DNA of 64,000 nucleotides from Streptosporangium amethystogenes (GCF_000721075.1 NZ_JOEQ01000040.1:1-64000), one strand, 5' to 3'. Shown: positions 45,877-55,522, numbered from the stretch's first letter. The notes: generated from the letters alone by a model not told the origin. Made by a program: numbers and translations.

Positions 45877-47601
45877 TCAGCGCACCGCCCGCAGGGCGTC
45901 GACGATCCCGTAACCGTAGAAGCCGTTGTGTGGACCGCCGCCCTCGCAGGTGTGCGTCGCGGTCGCCGTGCCGCCGCCCGGCAGGTGCCTGGTGTAGGTG
46001 TGGGCGGCCGGGACGGGGCAGCTCACCCTGGTCGCGGTGCCCTTGAGGACCATCTCCACCACGGCGGGGTGGAGTGTCTTGCCGCCGTGCACCCGGTCGG
46101 GCCGGCCGAACCTGGCGACGATCAGCGCGGCCACCCCGGCCGCGCGTGGCGAGGCCATCGAGGTGCCCTGAAGATACTGGTAGTAGGCGCAGACCTCGCC
46201 CCGGCAGCTGCGGACCACGCTGGTGACCTTGGGCGTGCCGTCGGGGTTGAGCTGACCGCGTTCCTCGGCCAGCGCCTTGGGGTAGGCCGCCAGCGTCGCC
46301 CTGGTCACGTCGCGGGTGCCGTCCCCGGTGTCGTAGACGTCGCCACCCGGGGCGGCCACGTCGACGTGACCGTCACCGTAGTCGGAGTAGTACGACTTGC
46401 GCCTGCTGACGCCGGTCGAGGAGACCGAGATCACGTGCCTGCCCTCGCTGGGCATGGAGACGCAGCTCGGGGGGATCGTGCGCGGGCGGGGCAGCTCGCC
46501 GGGGACGCCGGCGAAGTCGGGGCTGGAGCCGTCGGCGAGCTCCTTGGTGTAGTCGGTGGCGCCGTTGCCCGCCGCGGACACCAGGGTCACGCCCCTGTTG
46601 TAGGCGTAGGTGAGCGCCCGCTGGGCGGCCTTGATGATCGTGGCCTGCTCCAGCCTCTCGGCCGGGGAGTCCGCCGGGTTGTCGACGCAGTTGAACAGCC
46701 ACGGGTCGATGTAGTAGCTCATGTTGACCACGTCGACGCCGATGTCGGCGGCGTAGGTCAGCGCGTCGACGGTGGGCTGCAGGAAGAAGTAGCCGGAGTC
46801 CTGTCCGGCCCGCAGGTTCACGATCGAGACCTTGGGGGCCACGCCCGACGTACCGAGCCCGTTGACGGGCGAGGCGATCGACGACGCCACGTGCGTGCCG
46901 TGGTCGTTCTCGTCGACGTCCGCCGGGTCGTTACAGGAATGGTCCGGTTCGGCCTGGCACGGGCCGTCGGCCTTGTTGCCGTCGGCGTCGACGGGGATGT
47001 CTACGGTGAAGTTGCGGCTCAGTTCGCGGTTGAAGTTCGGCGCGATGTCGGGGTGGGATCCGTCCACGCCGGTGTCGATGACACCGACCAGCACGCCCGG
47101 GTCGCCCTGTTGATGACGGTAGGAGCCCTGCACCGTCGCGTGGATCTGCTTCATGTCCCACTGGAGCTCCGACAGCGGCTCCGCACCGGGAACGGCCCCG
47201 CCGAAGGTGGCGGAGGCGGGGGCACCGTCACCGGCCTTCTCCACCGCCCTGGCCTGGACCGTCGCGCGGCCCGCGACTCCCCCGGCGGCCGTGGGCACGC
47301 TGCCGATGGACCGGTTGTGGGCGATGTCGTCGATCGCGTCGGCGTCGCGCACCGCCTCGGCGAAGCGGGCGTTCCTCGTCGTGACGGTGGCGACGCCGAC
47401 CGCGGCGTTCTCCTTGAGGATGCTCCCGCCCGCCGCCCTGATGACCCGCTGGGCGTCGGCGGGACGCGCTCCCTCGCTGTACAGGACGACGTACTCGACC
47501 TCCGCGCCCGGTTCGGCGATCACCTGCCGCGCCCGCACCGGGGGTATCGGCGCGGCTGCCGCGAGGGCGGTGACGGCTGCGGCGATGGCGACCCGTTTCA
47601 C
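45877..47601 (-). CDS. Secreted subtilisin-family (S8) serine protease
   Basis: A 574-residue exported protease. A signal peptide (KRVAIAAAVTALAAAAPIPP) precedes an inhibitor-I9-like propeptide (VEYVVLYSEGARPADAQRVI) that ends near residue 140. The catalytic triad is Asp176 in GVIDTGVDGSHPD, His234 in ENDHGTHVAS, and Ser481 in QGTSMASPRAAG; the oxyanion Asn is in SAAGNGAT. Insertions with paired Cys (DHSCNDP, LFNCVDNP) suggest disulfides in the mature enzyme. GTG 47601 has GGAGG 5 nt upstream. Role: extracellular protein degradation or processing of secreted proteins. Confidence 0.93.
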   Translation of the reverse strand: MKRVAIAAAVTALAAAAPIPPVRARQVIAEPGAEVEYVVLYSEGARPADAQRVIRAAGGSILKENAAVGVATVTTRNARFAEAVRDADAIDDIAHNRSIGSVPTAAGGVAGRATVQARAVEKAGDGAPASATFGGAVPGAEPLSELQWDMKQIHATVQGSYRHQQGDPGVLVGVIDTGVDGSHPDIAPNFNRELSRNFTVDIPVDADGNKADGPCQAEPDHSCNDPADVDENDHGTHVASSIASPVNGLGTSGVAPKVSIVNLRAGQDSGYFFLQPTVDALTYAADIGVDVVNMSYYIDPWLFNCVDNPADSPAERLEQATIIKAAQRALTYAYNRGVTLVSAAGNGATDYTKELADGSSPDFAGVPGELPRPRTIPPSCVSMPSEGRHVISVSSTGVSRRKSYYSDYGDGHVDVAAPGGDVYDTGDGTRDVTRATLAAYPKALAEERGQLNPDGTPKVTSVVRSCRGEVCAYYQYLQGTSMASPRAAGVAALIVARFGRPDRVHGGKTLHPAVVEMVLKGTATRVSCPVPAAHTYTRHLPGGGTATATHTCEGGGPHNGFYGYGIVDALRAVR

Positions 47602-48014
47602 ATTTACCTCCAATATGGTCAAAAGACCCCTCGCAACCCTGATTTCCCCCGCACCGGCAATTCGGGCGGGCAGATGTTCGCCACCGGGATGTAATCGATC
47701 CGGCAAACACCGGAAATCCCGATGCCCCTGTGACCTGCGCACATTGGCGAATCATGCCATCACCGAACCCGCATGCGAGGATTCCCGCCCCAAAACCAAC
47801 GAGGGCACGGAATTTCGCACTGCGAAATCCCCTTCAAAAGGGGTGAGACGTCACCGGTACCGAAATCCGGCGTGGGATTCGAGACGGATACCCTCACGAG
47901 TGCGGGGAGGAGCGGCGTCCGCCCCCAATGCCCCGTCTGCCGGCTCCCGCCATCGGGTCCGTTGAGGCCACCGTGGCCACGGCCCGGTCGCGGTCGCCGT
48001 CCTTGGAGTCGTCG
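47602..48014. other. Gap upstream of the subtilisin gene
   Basis: About 410 bases without a recognisable gene. The stretch 47610-47880 is lower in GC than its surroundings and should hold the protease promoter. A direct repeat ATTTCGCACTGCGAAAT-like inverted sequence (arms ATTTCGCA/TGCGAAAT at 47812-47828) may be an operator or small hairpin. Confidence 0.35.
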
Positions 48015-48166
48015 CCGGTGACGGTGGCCACGAATTCGGCGGGCCGGTACTTCACGTCGTCCGTTGCCCGAGATGTCGGGCGAGATCGGGATCGACCTGG
48101 GGGCGAGGCGTTTCGCGACCCTGTCGAACGGCAAGAAGATCGACGGCCCGCGTGTTCTGCGAGCGG
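48015..48166 (+). pseudogene. TnpB (IS200/IS605 accessory nuclease) remnant
   Basis: Two short pieces of a TnpB gene in different frames: VTVATNSAGRYFTS (48018-48059) and, after a frameshift and loss of about ten codons, GEIGIDLGARRFATLSNGKK (from 48076) plus IDGPRVLRA. The second is the RuvC-I segment with the first catalytic Asp (GIDLG). Everything else, including the zinc finger and RuvC-II/III, is gone. It abuts the end of the emfourin-like gene on the other strand. Confidence 0.7.
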
Positions 48167-48168
48167 GA

Positions 48169-48489
48169 TCAGCCGGGCGGGCCGACCCGCTCCTGCCTGC
48201 CCGGCAGCGAGGTCACGTACGAGATGAGCGCGCGGAGCGGGCCGGGGAGGTCGCTCTCGCAGACGCGCACCGTGTGCGCCTGGCCGCCGTCCTCGACGGT
48301 CAGCTCGTAGTCGAAGCGGTCGGGCTGCCCGCCGGAGGCACCGGAGCGTTCCGGCGCATCGGACAGCCCGGCCCGCTCCACCCTGGAGCGCAGCTCGGCG
48401 ACCTCCTGCGACGCCAGCGACGCGGAGTCGACCGTGGTGGTCGTGACAAGACCGGCGATACCGCCACCCCGGACGATCGACACCTTCAT
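48169..48489 (-). CDS. Emfourin-like protealysin inhibitor
   Basis: A 106-residue cytosolic protein. It has the emfourin layout: MKVSIVRGGGIAGLVT, a central helix LASQEVAELRSRVERAG, then PDRFDYELTVEDGGQAHTV and a C-terminal LPGPLRALISYVTSL. Characterised emfourins bind and inhibit the M4 protease encoded next door. Here the gene lies 25 bp downstream of the M4 gene in the same direction, the standard pair arrangement. Its ribosome site is weak, so it may depend on coupling. Confidence 0.85.
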   Translation of the reverse strand: MKVSIVRGGGIAGLVTTTTVDSASLASQEVAELRSRVERAGLSDAPERSGASGGQPDRFDYELTVEDGGQAHTVRVCESDLPGPLRALISYVTSLPGRQERVGPPG

Positions 48490-48514
48490 GAAACCGATCC
48501 TAGACCGGGTTCTC

Positions 48515-49606
48515 CTACAGCACCCCGACCTGCTGCCAGGCGGCGCGCACCTTCCTCTGCTCGTCACCGTCGACGCCGAACAGCTCTCCGGCCACCCGCA
48601 CCGTCGCCTCCGCGGCCTGCCGGAAGTCGGAGCGCGGCCGGAGCCGCTCGGTGAGGGTGACGTACCAGATCCGGCCGGCACGCTCCCAGGCGTTGCCGCC
48701 GATGGCGGTGGCGGCGAGGTAGAAGGCGTGATTGGGGATGCCGGAGTTGAGGTGGACGCCTCCGTGGTCGTTGGAGGGGTTGCCGTCGTCGGGCAGGTCC
48801 AGGTAGTCGCGCATGTGCGCGGGCTGTCGGTCGCGGCCGCCCGTGGGGGTCGACCAGGCGGTCCCCGGCGCCTTCAGCGACCGCAGGGCCGTACCCCGCA
48901 GGGCGCTGCCCAGGATGCCCTCGCCGATCAGCCAGTCGGCCTGCTCCGCGCTCTGCCCGAGGCCGTACTGCTTGACGAGGGACCCGAAGACGTCGGAGAA
49001 CGACTCGTTGAGCGCCCCGGACTGCTTGCTGTAGACCAGGTGCGCGGTGAACTGGGTGATGCCGTGCGTCAGCTCGTGGGCGACGATGTCGACGGCCTTG
49101 GTGAGGGATCCCTTGGTGAAGATCTGCCCGCTGCCGTCACCGTAGATCATCTGGAAGCCGATCCAGGCGGCGTTGTCGTAGTCGTTCCCGTAGTGGACCG
49201 AAGAGACGATCTCCAGCCCCCGCCCGTCGATGCTGTCGCGCCCGAAGACGGTCCGGTAGAAGTCGTAGGTGGCCCCCGCCCCGTCGTACGCCTCGTCGAC
49301 CGCCGCGTCACCGAACGGCGGATCGCCCTCCCCCCGCCGCTTCTTCCCGGGAAGGTCGAAGTCGCCGCCGTTCTCCGCGTCGTAGACGGTACGCACCATG
49401 CCGGGGGCGGGTGCCACGTCGGCGATGGTGAGGGTGAGCCGGCTCAGCGCGCCGGTGACCGACGCGCGCTGAGCCCGGGAGGTCTCCGATGCGGTCAGGG
49501 TCCGGAGCGCGGCCTCCCGCTCCTCGGGGGTGCCCTGCCCGGCGACCGCCTCAAGCAGGTCGGGGGGCGCGATACAGCACGCGGGCATGCTGTCGAAGGT
49601 AGTCAT
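48515..49606 (-). CDS. Protealysin-like M4 metallopeptidase
   Basis: A 363-residue zinc protease with a short propeptide and no Sec signal peptide, as for protealysins. Zinc and catalytic motifs: VAHELTHGIT (HExTH) and ALNESFSDVFG (distal Glu ligand), with the late His in HLNSGIPNHAFY. The propeptide contains CCIAPPDLLEAV, equivalent to the PPYxL motif. Substrates of such enzymes are mostly unknown; the adjacent inhibitor suggests activity is held in check inside the cell before release. Confidence 0.92.
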   Translation of the reverse strand: MTTFDSMPACCIAPPDLLEAVAGQGTPEEREAALRTLTASETSRAQRASVTGALSRLTLTIADVAPAPGMVRTVYDAENGGDFDLPGKKRRGEGDPPFGDAAVDEAYDGAGATYDFYRTVFGRDSIDGRGLEIVSSVHYGNDYDNAAWIGFQMIYGDGSGQIFTKGSLTKAVDIVAHELTHGITQFTAHLVYSKQSGALNESFSDVFGSLVKQYGLGQSAEQADWLIGEGILGSALRGTALRSLKAPGTAWSTPTGGRDRQPAHMRDYLDLPDDGNPSNDHGGVHLNSGIPNHAFYLAATAIGGNAWERAGRIWYVTLTERLRPRSDFRQAAEATVRVAGELFGVDGDEQRKVRAAWQQVGVL

Positions 49607-49808
49607 AGGTCAAGAATCATCGCTGTCTTCGGCAACCGCATGAGTATCGCCGTACTCATGCGGGCCGCTCGGTTCACAATTGCGCGCCGGTACGGGTCTC
49701 CGACCGGTACGGACGCCGGCTTCTCGGCCCGGCGCCGGCCTTCTGATTCCGCCGACTCCCCGAAGGGGTCCGAGGCGACCGTCGGGGCGGGACCCCGGGT
49801 GATCTGCG

Positions 49809-49832
49809 GTTTAAGCGTTAAAGGAGGGGTAC
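49809..49832 (+). promoter_or_regulatory. Sigma-B-like stress promoter for catalase
   Basis: GTTT (49809-49812), exactly 14 bp, then GGGTAC (49827-49832) matches the Streptomyces sigma-B consensus (GNNTN14-16GGGTAC/T). It lies about 130 bp upstream of the catalase ATG with nothing between. The rest of the 353-bp gap from the M4 gene shows no gene. Confidence 0.55.
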
Positions 49833-49959
49833 GGCGTACTGCTGATGCCGGTCCTCAGCGGTCTCATCTCGCACTGCCGACGCACCGGCCTCGCTGTGCC
49901 CGAACTCGATTACCGACGGCGGTGGCGATCACCGCTGCCACACCTTAAAGGGGAAAACG

Positions 49960-52254
49960 ATGGAAAAGTCTCGTCCGGCAAAGGGAGCGGTCGACAGGGT
50001 TATTGACAAGGTCGTCGATGCCGTTTCCGGCGGCGTACCCTCCGACACGATTCCCGGCCGGCCGGGCAGCGAGCCGGCCGCGCTGGAGGAGCCGACCGAG
50101 CCTCGGGCGCCTCTCCCGCCCAAGCCCGACCAGAGCGGCCCGGAGCCGTTCACCGCCACGGGCCAGCCCACCGACGTGCCACCGGCCGCACGGGCGCAGG
50201 GGGGCGAGTACCTGACGACGGCCCAGGGACTGCGGCTGGTCGACACCGACCACTCGCTCAAGGCCGGTCCGCGGGGGCCGGTGCTGCTGCAGGACCACCA
50301 CCTGCGCGAGAAGATCATGCATTTCGATCACGAGCGCATCCCCGAGCGCGTCGTGCACGCCCGTGGAGCCGCCGCGCACGGCGTCTTCAAGGCGTACGGC
50401 ACGGCCACGACGGTGACCAAGGCGGCGTTCCTCGCCAAGGACGTCGAGACGCCGGTCTTCGTGCGTTTCTCACCGGTGCTGGGGTCACGGGGATCGGCCG
50501 ACACGGTACGTGACACCCGTGGTTTCGCGACGAAGTTCTACACCGGTGAGGGCGTCTTCGACCTGGTGGGCAACAACATCCCGGTCTTCTTCATCCAGGA
50601 CGCGATCAAGTTCCCCGACGTCATCCACGCCGGCAAGCCACACCCCGACCGGGAGATCCCCCAGGCCCAGAGCGCGCACGACACGTTCTGGGACTTCGTC
50701 TCCCTGCACACCGAGGCCACCCACCACACACTGTGGAACATGTCCGACCGCGGCATTCCCCGCTCCCTGCGGACGATGGAGGGCTTCGGAGTCCACACCT
50801 TCCGGCTGGTGGACGCCGAGGGCGCGACGACGCTGGTGAAATTCCACTGGAAGCCCAAGGCGGGTGTGCACTCGCTGCTGTGGGAGGAGGCACAACTGAT
50901 CAACGGTGTGGATCCGGACTTCCACCGGCGCGATCTGGCCGACGCGATCGAGGCGGGCGCCTACCCGCAGTGGGAACTGGGCATCCAGACCTTTCCCGAC
51001 ACCCCCGAGCAGACCTTCCAGGGCATCGACCTGCTGGACTCGACGAAGATCGTGCCTGAGGAACTGGCGCCGGTCCAGCCGATCGGCCTGCTCACCCTCA
51101 ACGCCAACCCGGTCAACTTCTTCGCCGAGACCGAGCAGGTCGCCTTCCACCCGGGACACCTGGTGCCGGGCATCGACATCACCGACGACCCGCTGCTCGC
51201 CGGGCGTCTCTTCTCCTACCTGGACACCCAGATAACCCGGCTGGGCGGCCCCAACTTCGCGCAGATCCCGATCAACCGCCCGCACGCGCCGATCAACGAC
51301 ATGCTGCGCGACGGCTTCCATCAAGACGCGGTGCACTCGGGGGTGGCGCCCTACAAGCCCAACTCGCTGGACGGCGGCTGCCCCTTCTTCGCCGGGCAGT
51401 CCGAGGGCGGCTACCGGGAGACGCCCGTGCGGGTGCCCGCGGCGGAGAAGGTCCGCGAGGCCCCGGCGTCGTACGCCGACCACTTCAGCCAGCCGCGCCT
51501 GTTCTGGCTGAGCCTGACCCCGGTGGAGCGCGAGCACGTCATCGCCGCCTACACCTTCGAACTCGGCAAGGTCTACGAGCAGGCGATCAAGGAGCGCACC
51601 CTGAGGACGCTCGCCGAGATCGACCCGTACCTGTGCGAGCAGGTGGCCCAGGGTCTGGGACTGCCGGTTCCGAAGCCGGTGAACTCGCTGCCGTCCGTCG
51701 AGCCCAGTCCCGCGCTCTCCCAGCTCGGGCGGACCTGGCCGACCACCGGCCGGGTCATCGGCATCGTCGCCGACGACGGCAGCGACCTGGAGACGGTCCG
51801 CGCCCTCCGCCGGACGATCCTGGACGGCGGCATGGTGCCGCTGGTCATCGCCCCGGCGGGCGGCGTGCTCGGAGCCGACGGCGGTGACCCCGTCACCGTG
51901 CAGCGCACGTTCACCACGGCCAGGTCCGTCGAGTTCGACGCCCTGCTGCTGGCCGGCACCCCCGCGCCCGGCAAGGACGCCTACGGTGCCCGGGACGCCA
52001 AGGCGGGCAACGGCGTCGCCGGAATGCCCACCGACCCGAGGGTGCTGTTGATGCTGGCCGAGGCGTTCCGCCACGCCAAGCCGCTCGGTGGCTGGGCGGA
52101 CGCCGAGCGGGCGCTCACCGCCGCGGGCATCGACACCGCGGCGCCCGGCGTGCTCGTCGCGGACAGCGGCGACACGGTACTGGAGGAGGTCGTCCGGCTA
52201 CTGGGAGGGCACCGGGTCTGGGACCGCTTCCCCACCACAGGTCACAACAGGTAA
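49960..52254 (+). CDS. katE: Large-subunit catalase (clade 2, HPII-like)
   Basis: A 764-residue monofunctional haem catalase. The N-terminal about 75 residues are Pro-rich. The core has the distal His in [14 protein letters not shown], the Asn in [14 protein letters not shown], and the haem-ligand Tyr in [18 protein letters not shown]. The last about 160 residues ([20 protein letters not shown] onward) are the flavodoxin/GATase-like domain special to large catalases. The ATG is preceded by AAGGGGAA. Control by a sigma-B-like promoter fits osmotic or stationary-phase induction as for S. coelicolor catB. Confidence 0.95.
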   Translation: MEKSRPAKGAVDRVIDKVVDAVSGGVPSDTIPGRPGSEPAALEEPTEPRAPLPPKPDQSGPEPFTATGQPTDVPPAARAQGGEYLTTAQGLRLVDTDHSLKAGPRGPVLLQDHHLREKIMHFDHERIPERVVHARGAAAHGVFKAYGTATTVTKAAFLAKDVETPVFVRFSPVLGSRGSADTVRDTRGFATKFYTGEGVFDLVGNNIPVFFIQDAIKFPDVIHAGKPHPDREIPQAQSAHDTFWDFVSLHTEATHHTLWNMSDRGIPRSLRTMEGFGVHTFRLVDAEGATTLVKFHWKPKAGVHSLLWEEAQLINGVDPDFHRRDLADAIEAGAYPQWELGIQTFPDTPEQTFQGIDLLDSTKIVPEELAPVQPIGLLTLNANPVNFFAETEQVAFHPGHLVPGIDITDDPLLAGRLFSYLDTQITRLGGPNFAQIPINRPHAPINDMLRDGFHQDAVHSGVAPYKPNSLDGGCPFFAGQSEGGYRETPVRVPAAEKVREAPASYADHFSQPRLFWLSLTPVEREHVIAAYTFELGKVYEQAIKERTLRTLAEIDPYLCEQVAQGLGLPVPKPVNSLPSVEPSPALSQLGRTWPTTGRVIGIVADDGSDLETVRALRRTILDGGMVPLVIAPAGGVLGADGGDPVTVQRTFTTARSVEFDALLLAGTPAPGKDAYGARDAKAGNGVAGMPTDPRVLLMLAEAFRHAKPLGGWADAERALTAAGIDTAAPGVLVADSGDTVLEEVVRLLGGHRVWDRFPTTGHNR

Positions 52255-52477
52255 GGATTGCCGGAAAACGGCACGGGGCGTCATAGCAGGACGAAGTGTG
52301 CGCCCGGGGGAGATCGTGAGAAGGTTCTTTTGCTCGACGATCACAGATGCGTGACCGCGCCCGGAGAACGGGCGAGACGGAGGCGACGGTGCTTGTGGAC
52401 AAGAGAACGCGGGAGGCTTCCCCGGCGCGCGGTGGCCGACCCCCGGCAGGCGCCGGTTCGCCGGGGACGGGTCACGT

Positions 52478-53317
52478 ATGACGGCACTGCTGGCCATCAG
52501 CGACCTGCACATCGGCTACCAGGAGAACCGGCGCATCGTCGAGGAGTTGCGGCCCACCTCCGCCTCCGACTGGCTGCTGGTCGCCGGGGACGTCTCGGAG
52601 AAGGTCTCCGATGTGGCGTGGGCGCTGGGACTGCTCGCCGACCGGTTCGAGAAGGTGGTCTGGGCACCCGGCAACCACGAGCTGTGGACCCATCCCAGCG
52701 ACCCGGTCCAGCTGCGCGGCGAGGAGCGCTACCGGCACCTGGTGGAGGTGTGCCGGAACCTGGGGGTGGTGACGCCGGAGGACCCGTACCCGACCTGGAG
52801 TGGACCCGGTGGCCCGGTCACCGTCGCCCCGCTGTTCGTGCTGTACGACTACACCTTCCGGATGCCCGGCGTGGCGACGAAGGAGGAGGCGCTGGCCCGC
52901 GCGTACGACAAGGGCGTGGTCTGCACCGACGAGATGCTGCTGCACCCCGACCCGTACCCGACCAGGGACGCGTGGTGCGAGGCCAGGATCGCCGAGACCG
53001 AGCGGCGCCTTTCGGCCAGGCCGCCCGGTGTGCCGACGGTGCTGGTCAACCACTATCCGCTGGTGCGCGAGCCCACCCTGATCCTGCGCTACCCGGAGTT
53101 CGCGATCTGGTGCGGCACCGAGCGCACCGCCGACTGGCACCTGCGCTTCGACGCCGCCACCGTCGTCTACGGTCACCTGCACATCCCCCGGACCACCTGG
53201 CACGACGGGGTCCGCTTCGAGGAGGTCTCGTTGGGCTATCCGCGCGAATGGCGTCCCCGCTCCACCACGCCCGGCCAGCCGCGGCACATCCTGCCCAGCC
53301 CGCAGCCCGTCGCATGA
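52478..53317 (+). CDS. Metallophosphoesterase, candidate phosphopantetheinyl hydrolase (PptH-like)
   Basis: A 279-residue calcineurin-fold phosphoesterase with all metal motifs: AISDLHIGY, LVAGDVSEK, APGNHELW, VNHYPLV and VYGHLHIPR. It overlaps the PPTase gene by ATGA. In mycobacteria the gene next to pptT encodes PptH, which removes 4'-phosphopantetheine from carrier proteins; the same neighbourhood supports that role here, but general phosphodiesterase activity is possible. The 223-bp gap before it shows no gene and should hold the promoter. Confidence 0.85.
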   Translation: MTALLAISDLHIGYQENRRIVEELRPTSASDWLLVAGDVSEKVSDVAWALGLLADRFEKVVWAPGNHELWTHPSDPVQLRGEERYRHLVEVCRNLGVVTPEDPYPTWSGPGGPVTVAPLFVLYDYTFRMPGVATKEEALARAYDKGVVCTDEMLLHPDPYPTRDAWCEARIAETERRLSARPPGVPTVLVNHYPLVREPTLILRYPEFAIWCGTERTADWHLRFDAATVVYGHLHIPRTTWHDGVRFEEVSLGYPREWRPRSTTPGQPRHILPSPQPVA

Positions 53318-53964
53318 TCGAGAAGATCCTGCCACCGTGGGTGGCGAGCGCGGAGTCCTTCGACGACCCGCCGGGCGTGACGCTGTTCCCCGAGGAGGAG
53401 GCGGTCATCGCCCGCGCGGTGGACAAGCGGCGGCGCGAGTTCACCACCGCGCGCCACTGCGCCCGCCAGGCCCTGGCCCGCATCGGGCTGCCGCCGGCGC
53501 CGATCCTGCCCGGCGAGCGCGGTGCCCCGGGATGGCCCGGCGGGGTGGTGGGCGCCATCACCCACTGTGCCGGGTACCGCGCCGCGGCCGTCTCCCGTGA
53601 CGCGCTGACCGTCGGCATCGACGCCGAACCCCACGAGCCGCTGCCCGACGGCGTCCTGGACGCGGTCTCCCTGGAGGCGGAGCGGGCGGCGATCGCGCGG
53701 CTCGACGGCGGCGTGCACTGGGACCGGCTGCTGTTCAGTGCCAAGGAGAGCGTCTACAAGGCGTGGTTCCCGCTGGCTCGGCGCTGGCTCGGCTTCGAGG
53801 AGGCCCACCTCGTCTTCGACCCGTCCGGTACGTTCACCGCCCGGCTGCTCGTCCCCGGCCCCCTGGTGGCGGGCCGGGAACTGACCGGCTTCACCGGCCG
53901 CTGGCTGGTGTCCGACGGCCTGGCGGTGACCTCCATCGCCGTACCGGACCGGCCCGCGCCCTGA
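53314..53964 (+). CDS. 4'-phosphopantetheinyl transferase (EntD/PptT type)
   Basis: A 216-residue Sfp-superfamily enzyme that loads the CoA-derived arm onto carrier-protein Ser residues. Motifs: RREFTTARHCARQAL, AITHCAGYRAAAV, the Mg-binding VGIDAEPHEPL, and LFSAKESVYKAWFPL. It could activate the NRPS carrier domains (Ser1014 and Ser2082) as well as other synthases. The gene is second in a metallophosphoesterase-PPTase-peroxiredoxin set. Confidence 0.94.
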   Translation: MIEKILPPWVASAESFDDPPGVTLFPEEEAVIARAVDKRRREFTTARHCARQALARIGLPPAPILPGERGAPGWPGGVVGAITHCAGYRAAAVSRDALTVGIDAEPHEPLPDGVLDAVSLEAERAAIARLDGGVHWDRLLFSAKESVYKAWFPLARRWLGFEEAHLVFDPSGTFTARLLVPGPLVAGRELTGFTGRWLVSDGLAVTSIAVPDRPAP

Positions 53965-53966
53965 CC

Positions 53967-54539
53967 ATGCCACATGATCCGACGATCCTGCCCGCCGACC
54001 TGCCGGTGCCCGTCGACGACGGCGCATGCGCCCACCTGACCGGCGTCCCTGTGCCCGCGCTCGCCCTTCCCTCGACGAGCGGGGCCTCCTTCCGGGTGGA
54101 CCGCGTTCCCGGCGGCGCCGAGCGGCTGGTGCTGTACGCCTACCCGCGCACCGGACGGCCGAAGGAGGACCCGCTGGTCCCCGACTGGGACCTCATCCCC
54201 GGCGCGCGCGGATGCACGCCCGAGTCGTGCGCCTTCCGCGACCACGCCGGGGAGCTACGGGCGGCGGGCGCCGCCGTCGCCGGGCTCTCGACCCAGGACA
54301 CCGCCTACCAGCGAGAGGCGGCCGAGCGGCTGCACCTGCCGTTTCCGCTGCTCAGCGACGCGTCGCTGGAGCTCACCCGCGCTCTCGGCCTGCCCACACT
54401 GCGGGTGGCCGGCATGACACTGCTGCGCCGGTTCACCCTGGTGATCCGCGACGGGGTGATCGAGCAGTGCTTCTATCCCGTCTTCCCGCCCGACGGCCAC
54501 GCCGCGGAGGTGCTGACCTGGCTGCGTGACCATCGGTGA
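53967..54539 (+). CDS. Peroxiredoxin (AhpC/BCP-like)
   Basis: A 190-residue thioredoxin-fold peroxidase. It has the strand RLVLYAYPRTG and the peroxidatic Cys in GARGCTPESC; the second Cys five residues later is in the BCP resolving position. The later GLSTQDTAYQREAAERLHLP and FPLLSDASLELTRALGLP match the family. It begins 2 nt after the PPTase stop, so it belongs to the same message. It probably reduces hydroperoxides in the cytosol. Confidence 0.88.
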   Translation: MPHDPTILPADLPVPVDDGACAHLTGVPVPALALPSTSGASFRVDRVPGGAERLVLYAYPRTGRPKEDPLVPDWDLIPGARGCTPESCAFRDHAGELRAAGAAVAGLSTQDTAYQREAAERLHLPFPLLSDASLELTRALGLPTLRVAGMTLLRRFTLVIRDGVIEQCFYPVFPPDGHAAEVLTWLRDHR

Positions 54540-55228
54540 GGTCGCGGTTGATTCCGTCCACCACGACCCTCACCACCGGCGCCCCCGCCAATAACGAGTG
54601 GCCCAAGAATCCAAGAACCCGCCTCCACAAGACCAGGGGCACACCGATTGCGTCAGCGTTAACGTAATCAGGCATGATTATTGGAACGCGATAATAATTC
54701 AGGTCCCAATGCGCGAAGCGCAGTCCGTAACCGCGACAGGGCGGCGGGCTAGATCGACATCACACCAGTGTGCGCGTTCACATGAGTACGGTCAACACCC
54801 GCCGTCATCGACCGCACTGGACCTTCCGGCCCGTGGTCAGAAGGCCGGCATGACGCCCCAGGCCACCGACCGCCAAGCATCGAAGAGGACTGAACAGGCG
54901 ATATTACCGCCTGCGGCCCGAGATCGGCACTACACGCATCGCCACTGCCGCAGAATGTCGACTGCATGGAGACGAATTTCCTGTAGCGAGATGTTGACAT
55001 CCCGCCAGTGAACCCTAACACTTTGCGGCAATGCAATAGAAACATGAATGTGACCCGATCGTCGGCCCTTCATCGGGAATCAATCGCCCTATTGCCAAGC
55101 TCACAGGGACGATGTTTGTGCATAAATGTTAGCGTTAACAGTTCTTCGTGCGCCCGTCGATGCCACCCCACTGCCCTACGCAGCTGTGGCGTCGCCCCTC
55201 GCCGTCTCCTCACCGATTCCCGGAAAGG
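54540..55228. other. Gap of 690 bp with LacI-operator-like palindromes, no gene seen
   Basis: AT-richer than the window average. No frame has a recognisable motif (a 137-codon plus-strand frame at 54598 lacks codon bias). Two GTTAAC-centred sites stand out: TGTTAGCGTTAACA at 55127-55140, with TGTTA/TAACA arms typical of LacI-family operators of plant-polysaccharide genes, and AGCGTTAACGT at 54655-54665. They probably once controlled the GH43 gene that follows. Confidence 0.4.
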
Positions 55229-55500
55229 ATGTCCGCGGTGTCCCTGCGTCAAAAGATCGTCGCCACCGTCACGTAGTCGACGGCCGTGCTGGGCAGTGTC
55301 GTCCACATCGCCGCGGCGCCGTCAGCGTCGGCGGCCACGTATTCGGTCTCCATGTCACGGGCTACTTCGAAGAGTCGCCGAACCGGTCCGGTGACGACCA
55401 CGCCCTCCACCTGGCGGTGAACTCCGATAGCCCCATCTGGATGCCCCTGAACCAGAACGACCCGGTCGTCACGTCGGCCGAGGGCCCGACCCAGGAATTC
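55229..55500 (+). pseudogene. Secreted GH43-type arabinosidase/xylosidase, broken 5' fragment
   Basis: GGAAAGG then ATG (55229) starts a signal peptide MSAVSLRQKIVATVT, interrupted at codon 16 by TAG (55274-55276). It continues in frame as STAVLGSVVHIAAAPSASAA, a normal signal end. After a further frameshift near 55350 the mature start reads HVTGYFEESPNRSGDDHALH, then LAVNSDSPIWMPLNQNDPVV, resembling GH43 enzymes whose mature part starts with a GYFTES-like strand. The homology ends before the cellulase start. Two inactivating changes plus truncation make it a pseudogene. Confidence 0.7.
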
Positions 55501-55522
55501 AGATCTAGTGATTGGACATCTC

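Noticed and set aside
54433-54675. An 80-codon minus-strand frame starting MPDYVNADAIGVPLVLWRRV
   Set aside because: Its first half looks protein-like, but it has no ribosome site, ends in Arg-rich shadow opposite the peroxiredoxin gene, and resembles nothing I know.
55495-55515. GAATTC-AGATCT-AGTGATT sequence resembling a cloning-vector polylinker
   Set aside because: Two restriction sites in tandem can occur by chance; both sides are native-looking actinomycete sequence and no further vector bases are present.
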